Under the pieces are notes generated by a model. It worked only from the letters and a program-made list of their open reading frames with translations, did no database searches and had not been told where the DNA came from. Source: Pirellulaceae bacterium (GTDB lineage: Bacteria; Planctomycetota; Planctomycetia; Pirellulales; Pirellulaceae). Taken from it: a DNA stretch of 64,000 nucleotides. The position numbers were made by a program, and so were the translations under genes. The first letter of the stretch is position 1, and each line of letters begins with the position of its first letter. The stretch spans positions 242,435-306,434 of the forward strand of contig BPJU01000002.1 of assembly GCA_026004775.1 (NCBI GenBank), given 5' to 3'. Below, piece after piece: positions 47,259 to 57,252 of this stretch.

Positions 47259-50200
47259 ATGAAATACCCCGTTGCAATCATCATCGCTTCCGTTCTCGTT
47301 ATGGAAACCGTGGCGGCGAAGGCGGCTGAACCGCCCTGGGCAGCCCCACCGCTGGCCGACTCGATTACGATCCGGGACGCCGAACATGGCCTGGTTTCCT
47401 GGGAGCAGTTCATCGAGGCATTGGACGATGCTCAGATTGTGTTTATCGGTGAAACACACGACGACGAAAACACGCACCGTGTCGAGCTGGCGGTGTTCGA
47501 GGCGTTGATCGAACGGCGCGCCGGGGGTGTGGCTCTGGCGCTGGAAATGTTTGAACGGGATGTGCAGCCGGTGCTCGACCGGTACCTTGCCGGCCAGATT
47601 CCAGAAGCGGAGTTTCTCGCCAAAAGCCGGCCCTGGAACAATTATGCTACCGCCTACCGCCCACTGGTTGAACTTGCCCGTGAACGCAATATTCCCGTTT
47701 TCGCCAGCAATTTTCCTCGACCCCTCATAGCCACCGTGGCACAAGCCCAAGCCAATTGGCGCTCAGCACTTTCCGAAGAACAGCGAACCTGGGTACCGGA
47801 GAAACTGTTACCACATCCGGAAGAATACTGGCGGCGAGTGGACAATGCGGTCCGCGGGCATGCCGGGCTGCTGCGCGAAACCGATCGACTCTTCTCGACC
47901 CAATCCCTTTGGGACAACGCCATGGCCGACACATGTGCGAAAGTGTTAGACCAGTATCCAGATCGGCTGCTACTTCACATCAACGGCGACTTTCATACGA
48001 CATATCGCCAGGGAATAGTTCACCAGCTTCTACAACGAAAACCGGGCGTGCGTGTGGTGACCGTGTCCGTCCGTCCGGTCATCGACACGAAGTCGTCCCG
48101 CTGGATCGGCAAATTCCCTGCCGAGTTCGTGGTGTTTGTCCGGTCGGCGGCCAAGGAGAAAGAAGAAGGATATTTTCGAGTCACATCGGCCGTTGAAACC
48201 AAATATCTCTTGCACGTTCCGTCGGCGCCGTCCCACCGTCGTTTTCCGCTGGTGATCGCTCTAGTTCGAGACGGATTGCGGGCCGAAGATGCGCTGGAGT
48301 GGTGGAAAGTGAGAATCGGGGAGGAGGCGGCGGTGGCGGCAATCGAGCCGCTCTATCGCGAGCAGCAGCCGGACATGCAGCCCGGTGGGCGATGGTTCTG
48401 GGATGACTCGTTCAGCGACGATATGGCACGCACAGTTCACAGTGTGGAAGAAGTGTGGGCTTATCTCTGCCGTCACTTTCCCATCGAGCCGGATCGGGTG
48501 GTCGTAACCGGCGAAGGCACCGGCGGTACGGCAGCAGTGGCAGCCGCAGTTTGGGCGCACCGGGCATCACTGGCCGCTGTAGCGGTGGAACCAGCCCAAT
48601 ACGGGAAGCTCCGCGATCAGGCCTTGCCGCTACCGGAGCTGTGGGGAGACCAAACACCGCCCAAGCGGATGGTGCAACTATTCGTTACCGAACAAGAGGC
48701 CAACTGGTGGCGTCAGGAGCTGGAAAGTTACCGCGGTGTGGGGATTCAAACCGACCAGGTTACGATCACCTCCGAGGCACCCGACCGACTCGATCGCTGG
48801 GAACAGGCCGTACGCCAGGCGCTTGGGCTGCCTTTGGCCCAGCGCAGTATGCCGCAGCGGACTGAGTACCTGGTGATCCCCGAAGGCCGCCCGCGCGCTG
48901 AACATTGGGCCCGCATGCAGGCGGAACGGCTTGCCAGCCAAGAGGGAGTACGGTTGGTTGTCCGGCACGCACCGCCTGCGTCGAACGAATCAGTGAGGTC
49001 ACTGGAGCTGGATCCGCGAGCTTTCCTTGATCCTGGGGCATTACCTCGCTGCCCCGGCCCGTTCGGCGGTACCACTGTGCTTGTCGTCCCACCCGGCACC
49101 GACCCGACAATTGCCGCAGCATGGAACGAACTACAGCGGAACGATCCGCTTGCTCGACAAAGCCGTTTTCACCGGCTGCGCGTGGCATTCCTCGATTCCG
49201 AACCGAATGTGGAGGCAGTACTCAGCAAATTAGAGTCCGAACAGCGCCGCAATATACTACTTGTTCCCGCTGTGTTTTATGCCGATCCCGAATTGTTGGC
49301 TGCGATCGAGCGGCGCGTTCGTTCTTACCAGAACCGCATGACGTTCCATTGGCTTCCGGGTCTGGGAGGTTCCCCGGCGGCGCTGCGCCGCTCGGAAAAA
49401 GTCGAGCCGCTCCATTACCAGATTCAGGTACAGCTCGACCCTGGCCGCAATCGCATCAGGGTCGATGTCGAGATCGCGCTGCCCGCAGAGCTGCGGGCCA
49501 GACCCACAAGCTTTCGGCTGGACCGCAGCGCGGTCATACGCAGTGCCAATGTGCGTCTGGAGTCCGAAGCAACGGAAACCGAACAGATCTTTCGCCTGCC
49601 GCAGGGGACGAACATCGAGCGGCTGAGGCTCCAATACGAAGCCTCGTTCGATTATGCCCTCTCGGAGGAAAAGTCTGAGTACACGCGAGGATTTCGGCAC
49701 ACGCGGGGCTGGGTCGGACCTGATGGTGTTTACTTGTCCGGCGAGAGCCTTTGGGTGCCGACGTTCTCCGACAGGTTGGTCACATTCCAACTGCACGTCG
49801 ACCAGCCCGGCGGCTGGCACTCCATCAGCCAGGGCAGCGGCACTTCTCGAGATGAATCAGGCCAAGCCCGCTGGCAATGTGACACTCCTATGGAAGAAGT
49901 CTACCTGGTTGGAGGGCCCTTGGTGTGTGAGAAAGACACGGCGGGAAGTACTGCGCTGGCTGTTTACCTGAGGGAAGCTGATCCTGCCCTTTCCCGAAAA
50001 TATCTCACTACCGGTGCACAATACCTGAAAATGTACTCACAACTTCTTGGACCCTATCCTTATGAGAAATTGTATGTAGTAGAAAACTTTTGGGAAACCG
50101 GTTATGGCATGCCTTCGTTTACTCTGCTGGGACCGCAGGTCATTCGGTTTCCGTTCATCCTGCATTCGTCTTATCCACATGAAATCCTGCACAATTGGTG

Positions 50201-52643
50201 GGGCAACGGAGTCTTTGTTGACTATTCTCGAGGTAATTGGTGTGAAGGGTTAACCGCCTACCTGGCCGACCATCTGGTGCAAGAACAACGGGGAGCCGGG
50301 GCTGAGTACCGCAGGAACAGTTTGCAGCGTTACCGGGATTATGTCGCCACGAGCAAAGATTTTCCGTTGGCCGCTTTTCGCGAGCGGCATAGTGCCGCTA
50401 CCGAGGCAGTAGGATATGCCAAGGCGATGATGGTATTTCACATGGCGCGACGATTGATTGGCGACGAAGCGTTTCGCGATGCTCTTGCCGATTTTTACCG
50501 CCGGTATCAAGGCCGGCGTGCAACAGTCGACCAGTTGTTTCAGTGCATCGAGGAACGATCGGGGCGCTCGTTCCAGAATTTTCTTCGGGCCTGGTGGGAC
50601 TCGCCTGGCGCACCCCGGCTGGAAATTCGAAATATTCAGGTGGTGTCCGCCAAGCCGACCGGATACCGCATTCGCGGCACGCTGGCTCAAACCCAGCCGG
50701 AACGGCTCTATCCTTTAGAAGTCCCCGTGTTGGTGCTGTCCGACCATGGGACGATCCGGCAGCGGGTACCGCTGGAGGGGCGTGAAACAGCGCTGGATAT
50801 CAATGTGCAAAGCCGTCCGCTTGCCCTCTGTGTCGATCCACATTTTGATCTTATGCGGACGCTGGATCCGCGTGAGACACCGGCGACGCTGAGCGGTCTT
50901 TTCGGCCAGGATTCGGTTCTGGCAGTTCTCCCTCGTCAGGCTACCCCCGATGCCATCCGAGGATACCGGCAATTAATCGAAGCCTGGCAAAGCGACGAAC
51001 ATCGTATCGAAACCGCCTGGGACGATCAGTTGTCGGAATGGCCGGCAGATCGCTCCGTCTGGCTTTTGGGATGGGAGAATCGATGGTTAGAGCGATGGTC
51101 ACGGGGGGCCCCGAATGTAGTCTGGAACGGCGATGCGAAGAGCATGCGGTTGGGAAGCGAGGTCGTTCCCGTGCAGGACCGCGTTTTGGTGGCCGTCTTG
51201 CGCCATCCCGTGCGAGCTGACCGAGTGGTGGGGTGGTTGAGCGTCGATCGGCCGGCGGCGTTCGCCGGAGTTGCCCGCAAACTGCCTCATTACGGCAAAT
51301 ACTCCTACCTGGTTTTTGAAGGCGACGAGCCTACCAACACCCTGAAGGGCCAGTGGCCTACTGACGATTCACCGTTGGTCGTTGACCTGCGCGGAGATCG
51401 CGCCGAGAAGTTGCCCGAAATAAAAGAGGCTTCTCGACCGCTGGCCGAATTGCCTCCGGCTTTCTCCGGGAATGACCTACATGCTCACGTCGCCTGGCTG
51501 GCCGATCCGGCACGCGAAGGTCGTGGCATCGGCACTGCCGGATTGGATGCGGCAGCCGACTACATCAGCCGGAAAATGGCCGAGATGGGACTTCAACCAG
51601 CCGGAGATGCCGGTACCTACTTCCAAACGTTTTCGGTGACCGGCCCCGATGGTCAACCGGTCGTCTGCAAGAATGTGATAGGCATTCTGCCGGGCAGTAA
51701 TCCGCAATGGAAGGAACAAGCGATAATTCTCTCCGCTCATTACGACCATCTAGGACGCGGGTGGCCGGATGTGCGGTCAGGCAACGAAGGGAAAGTACAT
51801 CCAGGAGCCGATGACAATGCCAGCGGGGTGGCCGTGATGCTGGAAGTAGCTCGAGTTTTAGCCACACAACAACCTTCACGAACGCTTGTGGTGATTGCCT
51901 TTTCCGCGGAAGAAATGGGGCGGCTGGGTTCCCGCTATTATGTTGAGCATCCGGTCCGACCTTTGAAAGAGACTCGAGCTGTCATCAACCTCGACAGCGT
52001 AGGACGTCTCAAAGACGGAGCGTTGCAGGTATTAGGAACCGGCACGGCCGAGGAATGGGTACATATTTTCCGAGGTTGTACGTATGTGACAGGGGTACCT
52101 AGCCGGACCATCGACCAGGACGTGGGAGGATCGGACCAGGTGAGTTTCGTTGAGCAGGGAGTGCCGGCTGTGCAACTTTTCACCGGTGCTCACGGCGATT
52201 ATCACCGGCCCACGGACACAGCGGACAAGGTTGATCCGGCGGATCTGGTGAAGGTTGCATCGTTTGTGCTGGAAGCGGTGGAGTATTTGCTGGAGCGTCC
52301 GGAGCCGCTTACTGTGCGAATCAGCGATCATCCGGCGTCCGGCGCTTCGCAGGTGCCGCGACGCGTGTCGTTTGGAATCATACCGGCCTACGACTATTCG
52401 GGACCAGGGGTGAAAGTGGAATCGATTGTCAAAGATTCACCGGCTGAGCGGTCGGGTGTTCGGGCGGGAGACGTGCTTGTCGAGTGGAACGAAGCGAAGA
52501 TCTCCGGACTGCGGGAGTTTGCCGAACTGCTCCGCAAGGCGGAGGCCGGAGAGACCGTCCAGGTGCGACTCGTGCGGGGAAAGGACGCGGTGGTAGTGCG
52601 GGTCCGGCTGGAGCAGCGGGGCACGAATTCGCCCAATAACTAG
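47259..52643 (+). CDS. Giant exported fusion: ChaN-like, hydrolase-like, M1 peptidase, M28 peptidase, PDZ
   Basis: A 1794-aa protein with a signal peptide. (1) Residues ~35-290: ChaN/cofactor-haem-binding domain (IVFIGETHDDENTHRVEL; LLLHINGDFHTTYRQG). (2) ~310-545: alpha/beta-hydrolase-like region whose nucleophile elbow is G-E-G-T421-G-G, Thr or no Ser at the catalytic spot, so probably inactive. (3) ~705-1115: M1 metallopeptidase with H974-E-I-L-H978 and the downstream Glu in NWCEGLTAYL. (4) ~1400-1690: M28 aminopeptidase with HYDHLG, G-A-D1518-D-N, EEMGRLGS, INLDSVG and GAHGDYHRPTD. (5) ~1705-1785: PDZ domain. Two aminopeptidases in one periplasmic chain suggest stepwise peptide degradation; roles of the first two domains are unknown. 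Confidence 0.9.
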   Translation: MKYPVAIIIASVLVMETVAAKAAEPPWAAPPLADSITIRDAEHGLVSWEQFIEALDDAQIVFIGETHDDENTHRVELAVFEALIERRAGGVALALEMFERDVQPVLDRYLAGQIPEAEFLAKSRPWNNYATAYRPLVELARERNIPVFASNFPRPLIATVAQAQANWRSALSEEQRTWVPEKLLPHPEEYWRRVDNAVRGHAGLLRETDRLFSTQSLWDNAMADTCAKVLDQYPDRLLLHINGDFHTTYRQGIVHQLLQRKPGVRVVTVSVRPVIDTKSSRWIGKFPAEFVVFVRSAAKEKEEGYFRVTSAVETKYLLHVPSAPSHRRFPLVIALVRDGLRAEDALEWWKVRIGEEAAVAAIEPLYREQQPDMQPGGRWFWDDSFSDDMARTVHSVEEVWAYLCRHFPIEPDRVVVTGEGTGGTAAVAAAVWAHRASLAAVAVEPAQYGKLRDQALPLPELWGDQTPPKRMVQLFVTEQEANWWRQELESYRGVGIQTDQVTITSEAPDRLDRWEQAVRQALGLPLAQRSMPQRTEYLVIPEGRPRAEHWARMQAERLASQEGVRLVVRHAPPASNESVRSLELDPRAFLDPGALPRCPGPFGGTTVLVVPPGTDPTIAAAWNELQRNDPLARQSRFHRLRVAFLDSEPNVEAVLSKLESEQRRNILLVPAVFYADPELLAAIERRVRSYQNRMTFHWLPGLGGSPAALRRSEKVEPLHYQIQVQLDPGRNRIRVDVEIALPAELRARPTSFRLDRSAVIRSANVRLESEATETEQIFRLPQGTNIERLRLQYEASFDYALSEEKSEYTRGFRHTRGWVGPDGVYLSGESLWVPTFSDRLVTFQLHVDQPGGWHSISQGSGTSRDESGQARWQCDTPMEEVYLVGGPLVCEKDTAGSTALAVYLREADPALSRKYLTTGAQYLKMYSQLLGPYPYEKLYVVENFWETGYGMPSFTLLGPQVIRFPFILHSSYPHEILHNWWGNGVFVDYSRGNWCEGLTAYLADHLVQEQRGAGAEYRRNSLQRYRDYVATSKDFPLAAFRERHSAATEAVGYAKAMMVFHMARRLIGDEAFRDALADFYRRYQGRRATVDQLFQCIEERSGRSFQNFLRAWWDSPGAPRLEIRNIQVVSAKPTGYRIRGTLAQTQPERLYPLEVPVLVLSDHGTIRQRVPLEGRETALDINVQSRPLALCVDPHFDLMRTLDPRETPATLSGLFGQDSVLAVLPRQATPDAIRGYRQLIEAWQSDEHRIETAWDDQLSEWPADRSVWLLGWENRWLERWSRGAPNVVWNGDAKSMRLGSEVVPVQDRVLVAVLRHPVRADRVVGWLSVDRPAAFAGVARKLPHYGKYSYLVFEGDEPTNTLKGQWPTDDSPLVVDLRGDRAEKLPEIKEASRPLAELPPAFSGNDLHAHVAWLADPAREGRGIGTAGLDAAADYISRKMAEMGLQPAGDAGTYFQTFSVTGPDGQPVVCKNVIGILPGSNPQWKEQAIILSAHYDHLGRGWPDVRSGNEGKVHPGADDNASGVAVMLEVARVLATQQPSRTLVVIAFSAEEMGRLGSRYYVEHPVRPLKETRAVINLDSVGRLKDGALQVLGTGTAEEWVHIFRGCTYVTGVPSRTIDQDVGGSDQVSFVEQGVPAVQLFTGAHGDYHRPTDTADKVDPADLVKVASFVLEAVEYLLERPEPLTVRISDHPASGASQVPRRVSFGIIPAYDYSGPGVKVESIVKDSPAERSGVRAGDVLVEWNEAKISGLREFAELLRKAEAGETVQVRLVRGKDAVVVRVRLEQRGTNSPNN

Positions 52644-52806
52644 CGCTGTGGTGTTCCAGCCTGCGGCCCCTATCCGACTTGACCCGTGCGGCTGGTGCTT
52701 CGTCCGTTCCGGGCCAAGCATCTGCTGTGAGGGCTCCAGGAGCTTTGGTGGATAGTCGTTCGTAACGGAAATCGGCCCGTGGTGCATCGTATCATTCGGC
52801 GGGAAC

Positions 52807-54231
52807 ATGGAGGCGAACCTATTGCGTAAGCGCGTATCATCTCGAGGGCTGCTGCGGGGCTGGTGGCGCGCCTCGGGCGGCGTGCCGGAGGTGCTGCACG
52901 TCGCGTGGCCTCTAATCATCAGCAGTTTATCGTGGACGGTGATGACGTTTGTCGACCGGATCTTCTTGATGTGGTGGTCGACCGATGCGCTGGCGGCTGC
53001 CTATCCGGCTTCTCTGATCTGGTGGACGGCTCTTTGTCTGCCCCTGGGTGTTTGTAGTTATGTGATAACGTTCGCCGCTCAGTATGAAGGTGCCGGTAAA
53101 GCGGGACGAGTGGGGGCGTGCGTCTGGCAAGGGATCTGGAGCGCGCTTTTCACCGGTCCGCTTCTGGTCGCCATGGTACCGCTGGTCGACCGGTTGCTTA
53201 CTTTGGTGGGACACGACGAAGCGATCCATCGGCTGGAGATGTCGTATCTGGGCATCCTGATGTGGGCAGCTCCATTGATGCTGCTAGCCGCTCCCATTTC
53301 ATCGTATTTCAGCGGCACGCGGCGCACGCGTGTGGTAATGGTGGTCGATTCGACTTGCACGCTGCTGAATGTGGTTCTGGACTACCTTTGGATCTTCGGC
53401 AAAGCCGGCTTCGGGGCAGCCGGTATCCGCGGTGCCGCTTGGGCGACCGTGGTGGCGTTGGCGGTGCGCGCCGCATGGTATTTCCTGCTCTTGTTGCGGC
53501 GCGCCGAAGAGGAACGCTACGCGACATACAGCTTTTGGCTTGATCCCAGCCTGCTCGGCCGGCTGTGGTACTACGGCGTGCCCAACGGCTTGCAGTTGTT
53601 CATCGAAGTGCTGGCCTACACGGCTTTCGTGTTGTTTGTCGGTAAACTCGGCACCCACCCGCTGGCAGCCACCAACGTCGCGCTGAATGTCAGCTCATTC
53701 GCCTTTATGCCCGTCTACGGGATGGGCCAGGCAGCCACGATCCTGGTCGGACAGTATCTGGGCAAGAACCGCCCTCAGCGTGCCGCCCGCAGCGCCTGGT
53801 CCGCGGCCTGGCTGGCCGTGGTTTACATGGGGGCTATTTCTACCCTATATGTAGTGGTGCCCGATTGGTTTCTGTTTGGGTATTTTCTTCATAATGATCA
53901 GGCGTCGGCTGAACTGCGGCTGATGTGTATTTACCTGCTCCGTTTCGTCGCCGCCTACAATCTGTTCGACGCGGTGAACATCGTATTTTCGTATGCCATC
54001 AAAGGCGCCGGCGATACCTACTTCGTTTTTCTCACTACGATTATGATGACACTGATCCTGGTAGGAAGTACGTGGGCACTGGTCTATTATGTGGAAGTCG
54101 GTATCTATGAGTGCTGGTGGTTGTTGACTATTTGGACATGTCTGCTGGGTATCCTGTATGCTGCACGCTTCTTATCCGGAGTCTGGATGCGGATGCGCGT
54201 CATCGAACTCCAGCATCCCGGTACCGCCTGA
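52807..54231 (+). CDS. MATE-family multidrug/metabolite exporter
   Basis: A 474-aa inner-membrane antiporter with about 12 hydrophobic helices in the MATE pattern of two six-helix halves: AWPLIISSLSWTVMTFVDRI in helix 1 and ATNVALNVSSFAFMPVYGMG with AATILVGQYLGKNRPQRAAR in helices 7-8 are family hallmarks. MATE proteins export drugs or metabolites in exchange for sodium or protons. It stands alone on the plus strand and converges with the sulfatase gene (70 nt between stops). Substrate unknown. Confidence 0.93.
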   Translation: MEANLLRKRVSSRGLLRGWWRASGGVPEVLHVAWPLIISSLSWTVMTFVDRIFLMWWSTDALAAAYPASLIWWTALCLPLGVCSYVITFAAQYEGAGKAGRVGACVWQGIWSALFTGPLLVAMVPLVDRLLTLVGHDEAIHRLEMSYLGILMWAAPLMLLAAPISSYFSGTRRTRVVMVVDSTCTLLNVVLDYLWIFGKAGFGAAGIRGAAWATVVALAVRAAWYFLLLLRRAEEERYATYSFWLDPSLLGRLWYYGVPNGLQLFIEVLAYTAFVLFVGKLGTHPLAATNVALNVSSFAFMPVYGMGQAATILVGQYLGKNRPQRAARSAWSAAWLAVVYMGAISTLYVVVPDWFLFGYFLHNDQASAELRLMCIYLLRFVAAYNLFDAVNIVFSYAIKGAGDTYFVFLTTIMMTLILVGSTWALVYYVEVGIYECWWLLTIWTCLLGILYAARFLSGVWMRMRVIELQHPGTA

Positions 54232-54301
54232 GATGAGGGAGGCTTTCGCACGGATGCCGGTTACCGGTGCGCACGCCGGATTGCAGGGCCGAAGGGCGTG
54301 A

Positions 54302-55870
54302 CTAAAGTTCCGGCGGTTGCCATTCGGGAATTCCCTCAGTTCGCTTTTGTTCTTCGAACCAAACGTGATAGGGACGTGTGGGCGAAAGCGGTACGTCTTC
54401 ATTAATGAGCCGGGGACGTGTGGCTTGCCACCATTGTTCGTAGAAGTGACGCATTTTCTCTACCACTTCCGGATACTGATCGATGACGTTGTTAGTCTGC
54501 CCTGGATCTTTTTCCATATCGTAAAGCTCTCGGTTATTCACGAACCGGAATCGCTGATTGCGGATAGCGAAATTGCGCCATTGGAAATCATCCGGATTGG
54601 CTCCTTTGGGCCACCGGCACACATGGGTGACCAGGTATCGATCCGGCCATTCGGCTCCGGGATCGTCAAGCAGCGGCAACAGGTTTCTTCCTTCGACTTG
54701 ATCGGGCGGTAGTTCTGCACCGGCCAGAGCGGCCAGAGTGGGGAAAATGTCGATATGGGCCGCTACGCGGTCAATGTCGCGCCCAGCGGGCCAATGGCCG
54801 TCCCAGCGGACCCAGAACGGCACGCGTACTCCGCCCTCATCCGGGCTGCCTTTAAGGCCCTTCATACCCGCATTGTAGGATGGGTACTGAGTGCCATCCG
54901 GGCCGACCGCGATAATTTGTCCGGGCCTTCCCAGACCTCCCGCCATGCCGTTGTCGGACATAAAAATGATCACCGTTTTTTCCAGCAAACCCCATTGCGA
55001 AAGTTTGTCCAGCAGCCGTCCCACGTTGTCGTCGATATTCTCGATCATCCCGTAAAACCCGGCTGCATTTGCGGGGAAACCTCGATCCGTATAGCGCTTC
55101 AAGTATTCGGGTGGCGCATGATACGGCGCGTGGGGAGCGTTCGTGCTGACGTAGGCGAAAAAAGGTTTTCCGCTGTCTTTGACTTTCTTGATCCAACCCA
55201 GCGCAGCCGTGAAGAATACGTCTGTACAAAAACCGTGCGTCTTGACGAACTTGCCATTGTGCCGAATCACCGGGTCGAAGTAGCTGTTGCCCGGCGCATC
55301 GGCACAACTACAGTTATAGGCTTGCCCGATGCCCCCGGCGCCGTGAATGAAAACCTCATCGAATCCCCGGTTTTCCGGCTGATAGGGGGCCTCATCGCCG
55401 AGGTGCCACTTGCCGAAAATGGCGGTCTGATAGCCGGCTTTCTTGAGCACCTGGGGGAGCGTCACCACGTCCAAGGCCATCCGCTCTCGCTCCAGGATCG
55501 TGTGAGTCACTCCGCAGCGCATCGGATGTTTACCGGACATGATGGCCGAACGAGTGGGTGAGCAAGTGGGGCTCACCAAAAAACGCGTAAAACGGGTACT
55601 TTGATCGTAGAGCTTGTCGAGGTTGGGGGTGCGGATCCAGGGATGACCATGGCGTCCGACCGGTGGATAGCCTTGGTCATCGGTGATCATCAGTACGATA
55701 TTCGGACGGCTGCCGGCGTATTGGCCTTCGGCATCCGCCGCACGGACAGTGAGCGACGCCAAGGCGAGCGGCACACCTGCCCAAGCCACCCATAACCAAA
55801 GTTGATGCGACGCGAGGCAATTCGAACGCGCATGCAACCATCCAGCCGTACCCAATGTTGCTCGGGTCAT
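54302..55870 (-). CDS. Exported sulfatase (arylsulfatase A-like)
   Basis: A 522-aa enzyme that hydrolyses sulfate esters. After a signal region (LWLWVAWAGVPLALASLTVR) come RPNIVLMITDDQGYP (metal-binding DD), the sulfatase signature C103-S-P-T-R107 whose Cys is matured to formylglycine, the lysine/His region FGKWHLGDEAPYQP, and VIIFMSDNGMAGG (metal-binding D-N). The start overlaps the glutamate-dehydrogenase stop as ATGA (55870), which rules out the longer TTG start. Planctomycetes use such enzymes on sulfated polysaccharides; the actual substrate is unknown. Last gene of the baeRF-GDH-sulfatase set. Confidence 0.95.
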   Translation of the reverse strand: MTRATLGTAGWLHARSNCLASHQLWLWVAWAGVPLALASLTVRAADAEGQYAGSRPNIVLMITDDQGYPPVGRHGHPWIRTPNLDKLYDQSTRFTRFLVSPTCSPTRSAIMSGKHPMRCGVTHTILERERMALDVVTLPQVLKKAGYQTAIFGKWHLGDEAPYQPENRGFDEVFIHGAGGIGQAYNCSCADAPGNSYFDPVIRHNGKFVKTHGFCTDVFFTAALGWIKKVKDSGKPFFAYVSTNAPHAPYHAPPEYLKRYTDRGFPANAAGFYGMIENIDDNVGRLLDKLSQWGLLEKTVIIFMSDNGMAGGLGRPGQIIAVGPDGTQYPSYNAGMKGLKGSPDEGGVRVPFWVRWDGHWPAGRDIDRVAAHIDIFPTLAALAGAELPPDQVEGRNLLPLLDDPGAEWPDRYLVTHVCRWPKGANPDDFQWRNFAIRNQRFRFVNNRELYDMEKDPGQTNNVIDQYPEVVEKMRHFYEQWWQATRPRLINEDVPLSPTRPYHVWFEEQKRTEGIPEWQPPEL

Positions 55871-57204
55871 GGCCAAATTCCTCGTTCCAATGCGACGTGC
55901 GAGACACGTTCAATTGCCACCAGATAAGCAGCCGTTCGCAACTGGATAGGCGGCGTGTCCGGGGGGAGTGTCGGGAATTTCTTGACCAGATCTTCCCACC
56001 TCTGGACAACCGCATCGACGGCCGCCGACATTTTCTTGCGGAGTTTCGCGTTCACCTCGTCCAGTTCCCATTGCTCATTTTCGATGTTCTGAACCCATTC
56101 ATAATAACTGACAGTCACCCCTCCGGCATTAGCTACCACGTCCGGCAATACCACGACGCCGCGGGAAGTCAGGATATCATCGGCACGCGGGGTGATCGGT
56201 CCATTGGCGGCTTCGCAAATCACTTTGGCCTGGATGTTCGCCGCATTCGCAGCGGTAATTTGGTTTTCCAGTGCCGCCGGTACAAGGATGTCGCACGGCA
56301 GCTCCAGCAATTCCGGGTTGGTCACCGTGCGCGTACCGGGCATACCGACCACTGTACCGTGTTGTTGTTTGAATGCGTGGACGGCGAACGGGTCAAGTCC
56401 GTCCGGCTGGTAGATTCCCCCTTGGGAGTCGCTTGCGCCGACCAGCACCGCGCCCCGCTCGTGAAACAAGCGAGCGGCGGTGAAACCGGCGTTGCCAAAT
56501 CCTTGCACTACCAGCTTGGCACCATTCAATTGCTGAAGCCCGGCGACTAAACCGTGCCGCAGAAGCTGTTCCGTGGCATAGAGCAGCCCACGGCCCGTCG
56601 CCTCTTTGCGGCCGTACGACCCGCCCAAGTCAATCGGTTTTCCCGTAACCACCGGTAAATTGTTCCGCCCCGGGTGCATCATGTCATACGTATCATAGAT
56701 CCACGCCATGGTGCGTTCATCGGTATACAGATCCGGAGCGGGAATGTCGGTATGGGGGCCGATGTTTTCGCCCAGGTCCGAGATATACCGGCGCGTGATG
56801 CGGCGCAATTCGCTCTCGCTAAGCTCCTTCGGGTTGCAGACCACCCCGCCTTTGGCACCGCCAAAAGGCACATCGACAATCGCGCACTTCCAGGTCATCC
56901 ATCCGGCCAGCGCCCGCACCTCGTCGGCCGTCACGTCCGGATGATAGCGAATACCACCCTTGCCCGGGCCGCGCACCCGATTGTGCAATACCCGATACGC
57001 CCGAAAGGTGCGTACCGAACCGTCGTCCATTTCCACCGGGAAACAGAGCTCAATGGTACGCACCGGAGACATCAGGAACTCGATCAACCCTTTTTTCAGT
57101 TGCGGGATATAGGGCAGAGCCCGAGCGAACTGCTGTTGCGAGACGCGAAACGGGTTGAGTTCTTCTTGCGTTTGGACGGCGGCCACGGGTGCGGGTTCGT
57201 TCAT
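55867..57204 (-). CDS. gdhA: Glutamate dehydrogenase (Glu/Leu/Phe/Val dehydrogenase family)
   Basis: A 445-aa cytoplasmic enzyme interconverting glutamate and 2-oxoglutarate plus ammonia. The family blocks are present: RVLHNRVRGPGKGGIRYHPD with substrate-binding Lys, WMTWKCAIVDVPFGGAKGGV with the catalytic Lys, IPAPDLYTDERTMAWIYDTY, and the dinucleotide-binding LVVQGFGNAGFTAARLFHER. Length is that of hexameric bacterial enzymes; cofactor preference is not certain. It follows the baeRF gene by 48 nt and is translationally coupled to the sulfatase. Confidence 0.95.
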   Translation of the reverse strand: MNEPAPVAAVQTQEELNPFRVSQQQFARALPYIPQLKKGLIEFLMSPVRTIELCFPVEMDDGSVRTFRAYRVLHNRVRGPGKGGIRYHPDVTADEVRALAGWMTWKCAIVDVPFGGAKGGVVCNPKELSESELRRITRRYISDLGENIGPHTDIPAPDLYTDERTMAWIYDTYDMMHPGRNNLPVVTGKPIDLGGSYGRKEATGRGLLYATEQLLRHGLVAGLQQLNGAKLVVQGFGNAGFTAARLFHERGAVLVGASDSQGGIYQPDGLDPFAVHAFKQQHGTVVGMPGTRTVTNPELLELPCDILVPAALENQITAANAANIQAKVICEAANGPITPRADDILTSRGVVVLPDVVANAGGVTVSYYEWVQNIENEQWELDEVNAKLRKKMSAAVDAVVQRWEDLVKKFPTLPPDTPPIQLRTAAYLVAIERVSHVALERGIWP

Positions 57205-57252
57205 GGCGGAAGATTCCCAAGATGCCGGTGCGCGACGCCCTAGCGGTATTGC

